Shown: positions 27,601 to 33,318 of the stretch, piece by piece
Numbering within the stretch: position 1 is the stretch's first letter
Layout of the letters: each line of letters begins with the position of its first letter
Assembly: GCF_015832195.1 (NCBI RefSeq)
Contig: NC_052046.1
Coordinates: 41,488,473 to 41,552,472, forward strand
DNA from: Motacilla alba alba
Taxonomy: Eukaryota; Chordata; Aves; Passeriformes; Motacillidae
Length of the DNA stretch: 64,000 bases
Reading direction: 5' to 3'
The notes under the pieces: generated by a model
Told to the model about the DNA's origin: nothing
Database searches by the model: none
The model's input: only the letters and a program-made list of their open reading frames with translations
Program-made: the position numbers and the translations under genes

Positions 27601-30600
27601 TAGGCAATATATTAAAAACACTTCAACAAAGCTGTATGTAACAGTGGTTTGATGACTTTTATTACAACAAAATGAACACTCCTCTTACACATTTGTAAGT
27701 AGATGATATGTAAACTGTGACTTCCAGAAAACCTTTAGCAGTCAAACTGCTGCTCACACTTAACACAAGAATAGCTCTTAGCTTCCCTGGAAAACTTTGT
27801 ATGTAAGTACTTCTTCTATCACTTATGCCAAAATAATTTTCAAAGTGCAAGTAAAATTGCCCACCATTATGATCATTCCAAATCTGCTGACTCCACCAAT
27901 GTTCAGCTTCATGGCTGCTGCTCATAGTAAGACTGCAGTATAATTATAACTGAGTCATAAAGAAAGGGGTTTTTTTAATTTTATGTTGGAACTATGCCTT
28001 GTTTCTGTACATAAGGACAACCATGGCTCACTTACATATTTTTAAAAATGGTCAGAAATAAATGCTTTCCAAGAAATATAAAAAACTATAAACACATAGT
28101 CAAACTTTTCACAATTCTCTCTGTGAAGTAATTCACAGTTACTTTCTGTGATTCAGGCAAATGCTGCACATGCTGTATTTGCATTTAGCAGCCTCTGTAA
28201 ATGGCTGAATCAATTTGTACCACACTGAGTTCATGCACATTTTTAGTACAGAACACCCTTGGGCAAAGAGTTTAGAGGGCTTATCACTTGGTGCCTATAC
28301 AGGCACCAAGTGTTTTGAATGAGATCTTGCAAGTTCCACTCAACACCCACTGTTCTTTTACAGCAGGAGACAATGGAGTCTGTCGTAGTTTGAGAAGAAG
28401 TGAGTTTTTAGAAAGTGGTGGTAGTCAAACCAATAGGTGCCCAGATGTAGATATTGGCACCTGGTTTGACTATTGAAGATATGAATTTGTTTCTGAGAAT
28501 ACAGGGGTTAAAAGCGAGAGCTTTTAGGGGATTGCTCTTTTGGTTCCGGTCGGTGGAGGAGTTCAGACCTCCCCTGCCCAGCTTTGGGCTGGGCGGGGGA
28601 GGGGAAAGCCATGCGGCCGAGGGAGGTGGGCCGGAGCCTCGGGCAGAGGACGGGAGGCGATGGTTCCGACGAGAGTGAGTTCTTCACAGAAATGGAAGGG
28701 TGGAGGAACTCAGAGAGGCAGCGGGCAGCCCCCCCTTCTTTAGGAGAGAGAGAGAGTGAGAGAGAGGTGCTAGTGCTATCTTGAATTTGATAGTATTGGC
28801 CTGGCTGAGGAAGAGAAGTGGGGGGGGCAATGGGAAGCGTGCCCAGTGAAGAGTGCAGAGCTGGTGTGGGAGTTCGAGATGAACAGAGACTGTAATTTTA
28901 ACCCTTCTGTGGGACAGTGGAAACCTGGCAAATGCTGATCCTCCGGGAGTCGAAAGAGGAGAGAGACGGATGAGAGGAAATATAAAAGTGTGATGAGAGC
29001 TGTGCAAGTAAAAAACAACGAAGAGAAATTAAGAAAATCCTAAGTAGTAGAAATAATAGAGTGGCTTTTAGCTGAACTTTTTCTTATATAGCCATGAGCA
29101 GAATCTTTCCTATAATACAAAAACTGCATTTTAGGGGGAGGCGGTGCCAAAAAAGTGATGGTGAGACCCCTCGGCCCCAGGGGGTGAAATATTAGAGGGG
29201 ACTGGTGTCCCGAACAGGAGGAGGCGGTGCCAAAAAAGTGATGGTGAGACCCCTCGGCCCCAGGGGGTGAAATATTGGGGGGGACTGGTGTCCCGAAAAA
29301 GAAGTGAGAGACTGTCATTCTCTTCTGGAACTGGGCAAGGCATCCTTAAAAGGGAAAACCCTAAAAGCAGCTCTAGTCCATATACAATAGTAAGAGCACT
29401 AAACATAAAAAAGTCATTCTTCATTCACCTTCTCCACACCACCTATGTTATATGGAGTTTTTAATCAGAGTGCAGAACTGGATTTCTGAACAGTTAAATA
29501 AAATCCAACAGAAAGTATATTAAAAAATTAGAATTCTCTTACAGAATTTTCACTTCCCTGATATTTAACAAAACTTATTCAGTATATAGAAAATAAAACA
29601 ATGTAAAGTGACTGATGCTACAGACACAGACTTGAGCAGCTGTGAGTCAAAAGATCAGTGTCTGCCCCTCCACTTCCCCTCATGAAGAAGTTGTAGATTG
29701 CAATGACGTCTCCCCTCAGTTTCCCCCAGGCTGAACAGAACAAGTGACCTCACCCACTCCTCATCCAGCTTTACCTCAAGGCCCTTCACCATCTCTGTTG
29801 CCCCTCTTTGGATGCTCTCTAACAGCTCAATGTCTTTCTTATACTGTGGCACCCAAACTGCCCCCCAGCACGCAAGGTGAGGCTGCCCCACTGCAGAGCA
29901 GAGCGGGACAATCCCTTCCCTTGCCCAGTTGTGATTCTGTGCCTGCTGCACCCAAGGACACGAGTGGCCCTTCTGGCTGCCAGTGCACTGCTGACTCATG
30001 TTCAACTTGCCACAAACCAGGACCCCCAGATAATTTTCCTCCCATCTCTTGTTCCCCAGCCTGTCCATACACTCAGGGCTGCCCCACCCCAGGCACAGAA
30101 TCTGGCACTTTCCCTTTCTGAACATTATATGCCTGGTGTTTGCCCAGCCCTACAATTTGTTGAGGTCCCTCTGTAGGGCCTCCCTGTCCTCAAGGGAGTC
30201 AACAGGTATCATGTGCATTTTGAATCATGTGCAAACTTACTTAATATACCTTTGAAACCTGTGTCCAGGTCATTTATGAAGCTGTTGAGGAGCACAAGGC
30301 TGAGGATGGAGCCCTGTGGAACCCCACCAGTGACAGGGCACCAGTCTGATGTCACCCATTCACTGTAACCCAACCCATGAACCAGCTGCTCACAGATCAC
30401 ATGTGTTCATCCAGGTGTGTGCTGCATGTTTTGTCCCGAAGGAAGGATAGTATGAGAGCCAGTATGGAAAGTTCTACTGAAATCCAAAAAGATTACATGA
30501 ACTGGCTTCCCCCGGTCAGCTAGGTGGGCTACCCTATCAGAAGGCTATATGGCAAAGGCCTGTTTTTAGGCCATGAGAATAAATCAAGAGTGCCTTTCAG

Positions 30601-32708
30601 AGTCACATCAATACCTAGTTTTGAAACTTAAAATTATAGTACACTGATGCACCTGTTAAATTACAAGCACAAAAGTCTTTTACAAATCTGCTGAAACAGC
30701 TACAGTAGCATCTAAGCAAAAAATAGTAAAAATTTCTTCATTTAGAAAAAAAAATCACATAGTAAAAGATCCAGTAAGGGGATCGCTGTAACATAAAAAT
30801 GTAATAAATACAACTTGAAACAATGACATCCTGAAGCACAATGCCAAACAAGCAAAGATGTAAGATACAAGTTGAATAAAAGGCAGTATGGGCTTCCTAA
30901 AGACATGCCATGCCAGCTAGTCTGATACCTGAATTTCCAGCCACTGAAACAGAAGACACTAACAGTGTTTCATCATACTGCCGTAAGGGGCAAGCTTCAA
31001 CTAAAAGAACAGAGGTATTTATGAATGACTCAAACCCAGCTGTACAAAAGAAGTGTGAATGTTGGTCTGAAGAACAATTATCAGACTGAGGACATGTCCT
31101 GAAACACTGATCTGTACTGCCTTTGGTGGGGACAGAGTTCACTTCCTTCACAGTAGCTCACATGGTGCTGTTTCAGATTTGTGACACAACAGGGCTGACA
31201 GCACACCCCTGTTTTCAGCTAATGCTGAGCAATGATTGTGCAGCACCAGGGTTGTTTCTCACACTGCACCGCGGCTGACCACACTGGGGATCATCAAGAA
31301 GCTGGGAGGGGACACAGCCAGGACAGCTGATCTCAGAAGACTGAAGGGCTATCCCACAACATGTGGCATTGTGCTCCTCAGTAAAAGCCAGGGGAAGAAG
31401 AAAGAAAGGACATTTGGAGTTATGGTGTTTGTCTTCCCAAGTACCTGTTATGAGTGATCAATCCCTTCTTTCCTGGAGACAGTAAAGCACCTGGAGGTAG
31501 TGGTGAATGAATCCCCAATTCTGCTTTGCTTATGTGTACAGGTATTTCTTTATCTATTGAACTGTCTTTACCTTGACACACCTTTTCTCACACTTTTGCA
31601 GTTTTGATTTTCTGCCCATCCCAGAAGGCTGGGAGGGGCAGGAGTGTGGGGAAGCAAGCAATAAACTGCGTGGAGTTTAGCAACCAGCCAGGCTTAAACT
31701 ACAACAGGGTGGTGCTCAGGGAGAGCCAGTCCTAAGGCCAACTTTACCATGTGCTTCCATCACAATAAAAAGCCCTTTTAAATCTTAAAAAATAGGCAAA
31801 AAACCCCACAAAAAGGGAGAAAGTCCTCCCTTGCCAATGTATAAAGAAATGAACACAAAAGAGCAAGTGCTGTAGGAATGCAAAATCAAACTCATCTGGT
31901 TACAGAGCACACAGAATTTTTGCTGCAGACAGCAAACCAGGGCTCCTGGCTGCTGTGGAGCCAGAAATAACGCATGTTGGACCACACTGGGCCCTACCTT
32001 TGCAGTCTTCACTTACAGAATCACAGGAGCAATTGGGCTGGAAAACACCTCGAGATCGTCGAGTCCAACCTGTGACCCAACACCACCTTATCAAGCAGAC
32101 CACAGCACTAAATGCCATGTCCAATCTTTCCTTAAACACCTTTCACGAATGGTGACTCCATCACCTCCCTGGGAAGCCCATTGCAATGCTATTCCAAGCA
32201 TCTGCTGCACAACGGCAGTGAAGAAACGCGGGTTCATCTTCGGCTGCGAACACCCACAAGTCCTTGTCTGACAACCCTGGACACGCAGTCACCGGGCACC
32301 GACCGCACGCGTCTTCCCCGAGGTCTGCAGGACGAGCCAGCGCCCTACCACAGCACCGACAATCAGACGGTGACAGGCCACGACAACCAGCGCTACGCAG
32401 AGCCACCGCTACGTCCTTGGATCCGCCGGGTCCCTGCCCTGCACAGCCCCGTCCCGCTCCCGGGGATCCGCGGCCCAGTGCCGCCGGCGGCCCGACACAT
32501 TGCCGTGCCAGGGAGAGCTCGGCGGGACTCACCTCTCCGCCCGCCGCGCGTCCGCCGATTCCGCCGCGGTCCCTGCTCCGTCCGCCGCCGGGGTGTCCGG
32601 ACCTGGGGGTTCCGGCGGCTCCGGGTCCACCCCGCCAGCGCCGGTGGCGGCGGCCCTGCCCGGAGGCCGCACATTGGGTCGCACGGTGAGACGGGCCCGC
32701 CGGAACAT
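409..32708 (-). CDS. BDP1: BDP1, TFIIIB B'' subunit (5' 26 coding exons, partial at left edge)
   Basis: BDP1 is the SANT-domain subunit of TFIIIB, the nuclear complex with TBP and BRF1/BRF2 that recruits RNA polymerase III to tRNA, 5S and U6 promoters. I joined 26 minus-strand exons with GT/AG borders into one frame of 1444 codons with no internal stop. The start is [15 protein letters not shown] (human begins nearly the same). The conserved core follows: LREMLKEEL (~residue 232), [36 protein letters not shown], then a Myb/SANT domain at ~385-440 ([20 protein letters not shown]). A basic stretch KKKRKRKRK in exon 10 looks like a nuclear localisation signal. From exon 13 on the protein is acidic and repetitive, with one RPKPN-like motif per exon pair. 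The human protein is about 2600 residues, so the C-terminal part is off the left edge. It shares a divergent promoter with SERF1. Identity is very sure; single boundaries could be off by a few bases. Confidence 0.96.
1030..2437 (+). mobile_element. CR1 LINE fragment (3' half of ORF2, heavily mutated)
   Basis: Broken plus-strand frames match the CR1 reverse transcriptase in order: a [23 protein letters not shown] segment near 1094, [15 protein letters not shown] near 1260, [17 protein letters not shown] near 1668, and the C-terminal [20 protein letters not shown] near 2255-2330. The 3' end is near 2437. Stops and frameshifts make it dead. It lies in BDP1 intron 25, antisense to the gene. Confidence 0.85.
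1505..2714 (+). repeat. Arm A of a 1.2-kb inverted duplication
   Basis: Matches 15717-16931 in reverse complement. About 845 bases (1870-2714) show no difference by eye; about six substitutions and a four-base gap lie in 1505-1870. It includes the CR1 3' part plus about 277 bases of non-CR1 flank. Because the CR1 continues on beyond this arm's outer end, this is probably the source copy. Confidence 0.9.
3142..3712 (-). mobile_element. Solo LTR of an endogenous retrovirus (bird ERVL-like)
   Basis: Read on the minus strand it starts near a GGTTTCAGCTGGGGTAGAG box, has an ATTAAA-type signal and ends GTTAAGCTGTGACA. The same family occurs at 9649, 31115 and 55222. No coding region accompanies it. 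Family name is from general memory of bird repeats, so only the class is suggested. Confidence 0.7.
3749..3936 (-). CDS. BDP1: BDP1 coding exon 25 (module 7, short exon)
   Basis: 188 nt, phase 0 in, phase 2 out, reading [20 protein letters not shown] and ending RIQDTTE. Acceptor ATCAAAG, donor GTAAAG. Same length as exon 21. An antisense-oriented LTR ends about 40 bp downstream in the intron. Confidence 0.83.
4475..4694 (-). CDS. BDP1: BDP1 coding exon 24 (module 6, motif exon, decayed motif)
   Basis: 220 nt, phase 2 in, phase 0 out. Motif reads [19 protein letters not shown], a diverged copy. Ends NLLSSK before a GTGAGA donor. Confidence 0.86.
5374..5489 (-). CDS. BDP1: BDP1 coding exon 23 (module 6, short exon)
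   Basis: 116 nt, phase 0 in, phase 2 out, reading [20 protein letters not shown] and ending LLSEQS. Acceptor ATTAAAG, donor GTGAGG. Identified by phase, splice sites and context. Confidence 0.82.
6868..7042 (-). CDS. BDP1: BDP1 coding exon 22 (module 5, motif exon, decayed motif)
   Basis: 175 nt, phase 2 in, phase 0 out. The motif is shortened to [18 protein letters not shown], keeping KPNLVR but losing the RP pair. Acceptor AACAG, donor GTAAGC. Confidence 0.88.
7588..7775 (-). CDS. BDP1: BDP1 coding exon 21 (module 5, short exon)
   Basis: 188 nt, phase 0 in, phase 2 out, reading [20 protein letters not shown] and ending [11 protein letters not shown]. Acceptor TTTTTCAG, donor GTAAGG. Confidence 0.86.
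8288..8501 (-). CDS. BDP1: BDP1 coding exon 20 (module 4, motif exon)
   Basis: 214 nt, phase 2 in, phase 0 out. Contains [20 protein letters not shown], matching the human [11 protein letters not shown] repeat. Donor GTAAGG. Confidence 0.91.
9176..9357 (-). CDS. BDP1: BDP1 coding exon 19 (module 4, short exon)
   Basis: 182 nt, phase 0 in, phase 2 out, reading [20 protein letters not shown] and continuing Ser/Glu-rich to SDSSTG. Acceptor CATTTTAG, donor GTAAGG. A solo LTR sits about 290 bp upstream in the intron. Confidence 0.85.
9649..10233 (+). mobile_element. Solo LTR, same family as 3142-3712
   Basis: Starts TGCTGGTTTTGACTACAG, with the internal boxes GACACAGTCAGGACAG and GTCTTCCCAAGTAACC shared with the other copies, and ends near CTTAAACCTAATACCA. 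In BDP1 intron 18, antisense to the gene. Confidence 0.72.
10422..10650 (-). CDS. BDP1: BDP1 coding exon 18 (module 3, motif exon)
   Basis: 229 nt, phase 2 in, phase 0 out. Contains [20 protein letters not shown] followed by a Glu-rich tail. Acceptor TTTTCCAG, donor GTAAGT. Confidence 0.91.
11827..11909 (-). CDS. BDP1: BDP1 coding exon 17 (module 3, short exon)
   Basis: 83 nt, phase 0 in, phase 2 out, reading [20 protein letters not shown]. Acceptor TTTGTTCAG and donor GTAAGT. Acidic like the other short module exons. Confidence 0.83.
12310..12469 (-). CDS. BDP1: BDP1 coding exon 16 (module 2, motif exon)
   Basis: 160 nt, phase 2 in, phase 0 out. Motif region reads [20 protein letters not shown], close to the human KKFKPNVTRG copy. 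Donor GTATTT. Confidence 0.89.
13052..13128 (-). CDS. BDP1: BDP1 coding exon 15 (module 2, short exon)
   Basis: 77 nt, phase 0 in, phase 2 out, reading [20 protein letters not shown]. Acceptor AATTCCAG, donor GTAAGT. Intron 14 between the two motif-related exons is only about 160 bp. Confidence 0.85.
13288..13432 (-). CDS. BDP1: BDP1 coding exon 14 (module 1, motif exon)
   Basis: 145 nt, phase 2 in, phase 0 out. Carries [19 protein letters not shown], the BDP1 repeat motif. The donor GTCAGA is weak; an upstream GTGAAA donor exists but would break the frame into exon 15. Confidence 0.9.
14828..14904 (-). CDS. BDP1: BDP1 coding exon 13 (repeat module 1, short exon)
   Basis: 77 nt, phase 0 in, phase 2 out, reading [20 protein letters not shown]. 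Acceptor CTCCCTCAG, donor GTAAGT. Same length and phases as exon 15, which also opens with a Cys codon, suggesting the two arose by exon-pair duplication. Confidence 0.82.
14985..15065 (-). mobile_element. Short CR1 3'-end fragment
   Basis: GTGGTTGAGAGTGGAAGGGT followed by CTGGTCCGACCCCCT is the reverse complement of a CR1 3' terminus and resembles 16007-16060. It is cut short by the LTR-like repeat that follows. Confidence 0.6.
15070..15716 (-). mobile_element. LTR-like bird repeat fragment
   Basis: Contains repeated boxes of the type CTCCCATGGGAGACAG and TGCTCCAGCCTGGGG found in abundant bird LTRs, and an AATAAA on the minus strand near 15240. It directly abuts arm B. A related fragment is at 50532-50860. 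Orientation is uncertain. Confidence 0.55.
15717..16931 (-). repeat. Arm B of a 1.2-kb inverted duplication
   Basis: Reverse-complement partner of 1505-2714, in BDP1 intron 12. The CR1 part (about 16000-16931) is antisense in window terms and has the same disabling mutations as arm A. The left border meets an LTR-like repeat at 15716; the right border near 16931 is abrupt or strongly diverged. Confidence 0.9.
17331..17490 (-). CDS. BDP1: BDP1 coding exon 12
   Basis: 160 nt, phase 2 in, phase 0 out, reading [20 protein letters not shown] and ending CVESTESK. The last exon before the repeat modules. The acceptor TTATTTCAG and donor GTATTA flank a clean open frame; arm B of the inverted duplication lies in the intron that follows. 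Confidence 0.83.
18513..18687 (-). CDS. BDP1: BDP1 coding exon 11
   Basis: 175 nt, phase 1 in, phase 2 out, reading [20 protein letters not shown] and an acidic tail ending DGVNLC. Supported by flanking splice sites (TTATCAG, GTAATG) and by keeping the frame between exons 10 and 12; not recognised by sequence alone. Confidence 0.8.
19023..19307 (-). CDS. BDP1: BDP1 coding exon 10 (acidic, NLS-like basic run)
   Basis: 285 nt, phase 1 in and out, reading [19 protein letters not shown] and onward with many Glu, then [19 protein letters not shown]. The basic run resembles a nuclear localisation signal. Sequence is poorly conserved but human has KKRRRKKQDG at the same place. Confidence 0.88.
20883..21026 (-). 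CDS. BDP1: BDP1 coding exon 9
   Basis: 144 nt reading [20 protein letters not shown] then a Lys-rich stretch ending KKSK. Matches human EKRPFDFDFFAHLLQKVLAE. A second AG three bases into the exon is also in frame. Phase 1 in and out. Confidence 0.92.
21695..21749 (-). CDS. BDP1: BDP1 coding exon 8 (end of SANT domain)
   Basis: 55 nt reading [18 protein letters not shown], the last SANT helix. Starts in phase 0 after TTTTAG and ends in phase 1 at GTAAGT. Too short to stand out as an open frame but the match to mammalian BDP1 is almost complete. Confidence 0.92.
22323..22417 (-). CDS. BDP1: BDP1 coding exon 7 (SANT domain)
   Basis: 95 nt encoding [20 protein letters not shown] and [12 protein letters not shown], the central helices of the SANT/Myb domain that contacts TBP and DNA in TFIIIB. 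Phase 1 in, phase 0 out at GTAAAA. Confidence 0.94.
23402..23535 (-). CDS. BDP1: BDP1 coding exon 6
   Basis: 134 nt coding [20 protein letters not shown] and [20 protein letters not shown], nearly identical to mammalian BDP1. It ends with PWSNK, the first residues of the SANT domain. Phase 2 in, phase 1 out. Confidence 0.94.
24390..24530 (-). CDS. BDP1: BDP1 coding exon 5
   Basis: 141 nt, phase 2 in and out. Encodes [10 protein letters not shown], an acidic run of nine Glu, then the highly conserved [19 protein letters not shown]. The Glu run is coded by CTC/TTC repeats on the plus strand and may be length-variable. Confidence 0.93.
24879..24938 (-). CDS. BDP1: BDP1 coding exon 4
   Basis: Small 60-nt exon, phase 2 in and out, reading [19 protein letters not shown]. 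It keeps the reading frame between exons 3 and 5 and matches the human SSLEQEKKTEK stretch. Being a multiple of three, it could be skipped without a frameshift. Confidence 0.85.
25261..25334. repeat. Short tandem repeat, 25-bp unit x3
   Basis: Two copies of AGAAGCTAATAAGTAAGTGA plus TAACA or CAACA, then a diverged third copy, in BDP1 intron 3. Confidence 0.85.
25928..26034 (-). CDS. BDP1: BDP1 coding exon 3 (tandem NAGNAG acceptor)
   Basis: Encodes [20 protein letters not shown] then [15 protein letters not shown], matching human [22 protein letters not shown]. The acceptor reads GAAGAAG, so the exon may start at 26034 or 26031, adding or losing one Lys. Ends in phase 2 at GTAAGT. Confidence 0.92.
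26168..26184. repeat. (CA)n microsatellite
   Basis: About eight CA units in BDP1 intron 2, 134 bp upstream (in gene sense) of exon 3. Confidence 0.9.
26714..27266 (-). CDS. BDP1: BDP1 coding exon 2
   Basis: A 553-nt exon entering in phase 2 (reads [10 protein letters not shown]) and leaving in phase 0 at GTAAGG. It encodes [10 protein letters not shown], a Ser/Pro-rich linker, and the conserved [21 protein letters not shown] segment just before the TFIIIB-binding core. It lies 5.3 kb from exon 1 across a repeat-filled intron. Confidence 0.92.
28285..28312. repeat. Perfect 12-bp hairpin with 4-base loop
   Basis: CACTTGGTGCCT, loop ATAC, AGGCACCAAGTG. It lies about 70 bp before the LTR at 28381, in BDP1 intron 1. 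Confidence 0.9.
28381..29470 (+). mobile_element. Large LTR-type repeat with GC-rich core
   Basis: Starts TGTCGTAGTTTGAGAAG, has a GC-rich core at 28540-28680, an 83-bp tandem duplication at 29137-29302, and a TATATAG box near 29085. It looks like a large passerine LTR or LTR plus leader. No protein-coding frame of a retrovirus is present. The right end is uncertain. Confidence 0.55.
29137..29302 (+). repeat. 83-bp tandem duplication inside the LTR
   Basis: The unit beginning GGAGGCGGTGCCAAAAAAGT occurs twice with an offset of 83 bases (GCGGTGCC at 29141 and 29224), differing at only a few positions. Such repeats are typical of LTR U3 enhancers. Confidence 0.88.
29650..30560 (-). mobile_element. 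CR1 LINE fragment
   Basis: On the minus strand the broken frame reads [12 protein letters not shown] near 30120, KLNMSQQC near 30000 and [20 protein letters not shown] near 29810, all CR1 ORF2 C-terminal features; [20 protein letters not shown] lies near 30300. In BDP1 intron 1, sense to BDP1. Confidence 0.85.
31115..31712 (+). mobile_element. Solo LTR, same family as 9649-10233
   Basis: Shares GGGGACACAGCCAGGACAGC, TTTGTCTTCCCAAGTACC and CTATTGAACTGTCTTTACCT with the other copies and ends near GGCTTAAACTACAACA. In BDP1 intron 1, antisense to BDP1. Confidence 0.7.
32015..32235 (-). mobile_element. CR1 3'-end fragment next to the BDP1 CpG island
   Basis: AGAATCACAGGAGCAATTGG, GAGTCCAACCTGTGACCC and TGGTGACTCCATCACCTCCC are CR1 3' terminal boxes in reverse orientation. 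It ends where GC content rises sharply. Confidence 0.75.
32533..32708 (-). CDS. BDP1: BDP1 coding exon 1 (start codon)
   Basis: The ATG at 32706-32708 opens [20 protein letters not shown], followed by a Pro/Gly/Ala-rich tail encoded by CpG-island sequence. The donor is GTGAGT and the exon ends in phase 2 (176 nt). The opening residues match the known vertebrate BDP1 start, which decides the start codon. Confidence 0.93.
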
Positions 32709-33311
32709 GGCGGTGGCGCCGGGAGAGGCGCGCGCCGGTCGCTCCGGGGAGAGGCGCGCGCCCGCCCGCGAGCTCGGCGGCGTCAGCAGCGCGCGGCGGC
32801 GAGGGCCCGCTGGTGCCGCGAGCCCGGCCGGCTCACGGCGTGCCGCCCCGGCGGCGCGCCCCGCGACGTCATCAGCGTGCGCCGACCAGGAGAGGAGAGG
32901 CAGGAGGCGGAGCCTCTACGGCACAACCAATAACGGCGCCGTAGCCGCCTGTAAGGCCGCGGCAGCTGCGCAGCGGGTTCAGCCGGCTCTCAGCAACTCT
33001 CCAGGTGCCCGCTTTGCCCCCGCGCCCAGGCTGCTACACTAGACCCTCACACCAGGCCCGGGCGGACGCCCCGCACGAACTGCGCAGGGCTCGCGGCCAC
33101 GGGGCGGGAGGCGGTGTCGCGCGTCCGCTGATTGGGCCGGGTCCGCGCGGCGCCGTGACATCAGCGAGCAGCGAGGCGGCATAAGGGGCGGCGGCGGCGG
33201 GCGGTGCCTCAGACAGCTCCGGCGGTGGGAACTGCGGCCTTGTGGTCCTCAGGCGGGGATAGCGGTACCGGTGGCAGCCGTAGCGGTGCCTCGCGGCCTG
33301 ATCGTCTGGCC
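32709..33311. promoter_or_regulatory. Divergent BDP1/SERF1 promoter
   Basis: The two start codons are 603 bp apart, facing away. Visible elements: a CCAAT box at 32927-32931, a reverse CCAAT (ATTGG) at 33131-33135, a CRE-like GACGTCAT at 32865-32872, and GC boxes near 33186. No clear TATA box for BDP1; ATAAGG near 33181 is a weak candidate for SERF1. Transcription starts cannot be fixed from sequence. Confidence 0.8.
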
Positions 33312-33318
33312 ATGACCC
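33312..33318 (+). CDS. SERF1: SERF1 coding exon 1 (7 coding bases)
   Basis: ATGACCC followed by the donor GTGAGT; codes Met-Thr and the first base of Arg. Very short but required by phase and by the conserved MxRGNQRE start. Confidence 0.9.

Noticed and set aside
29655..30176. 156-codon minus-strand frame
   Set aside because: Residual CR1 ORF2 piece, interrupted on both sides; not a host gene.
32181..33042. Long plus-strand open frames (up to 250 codons) around the BDP1 first exon
   Set aside because: Composition effect of the CpG island; Arg/Pro/Gly/Ala-rich, no family resemblance, and antisense to the real BDP1 exon.
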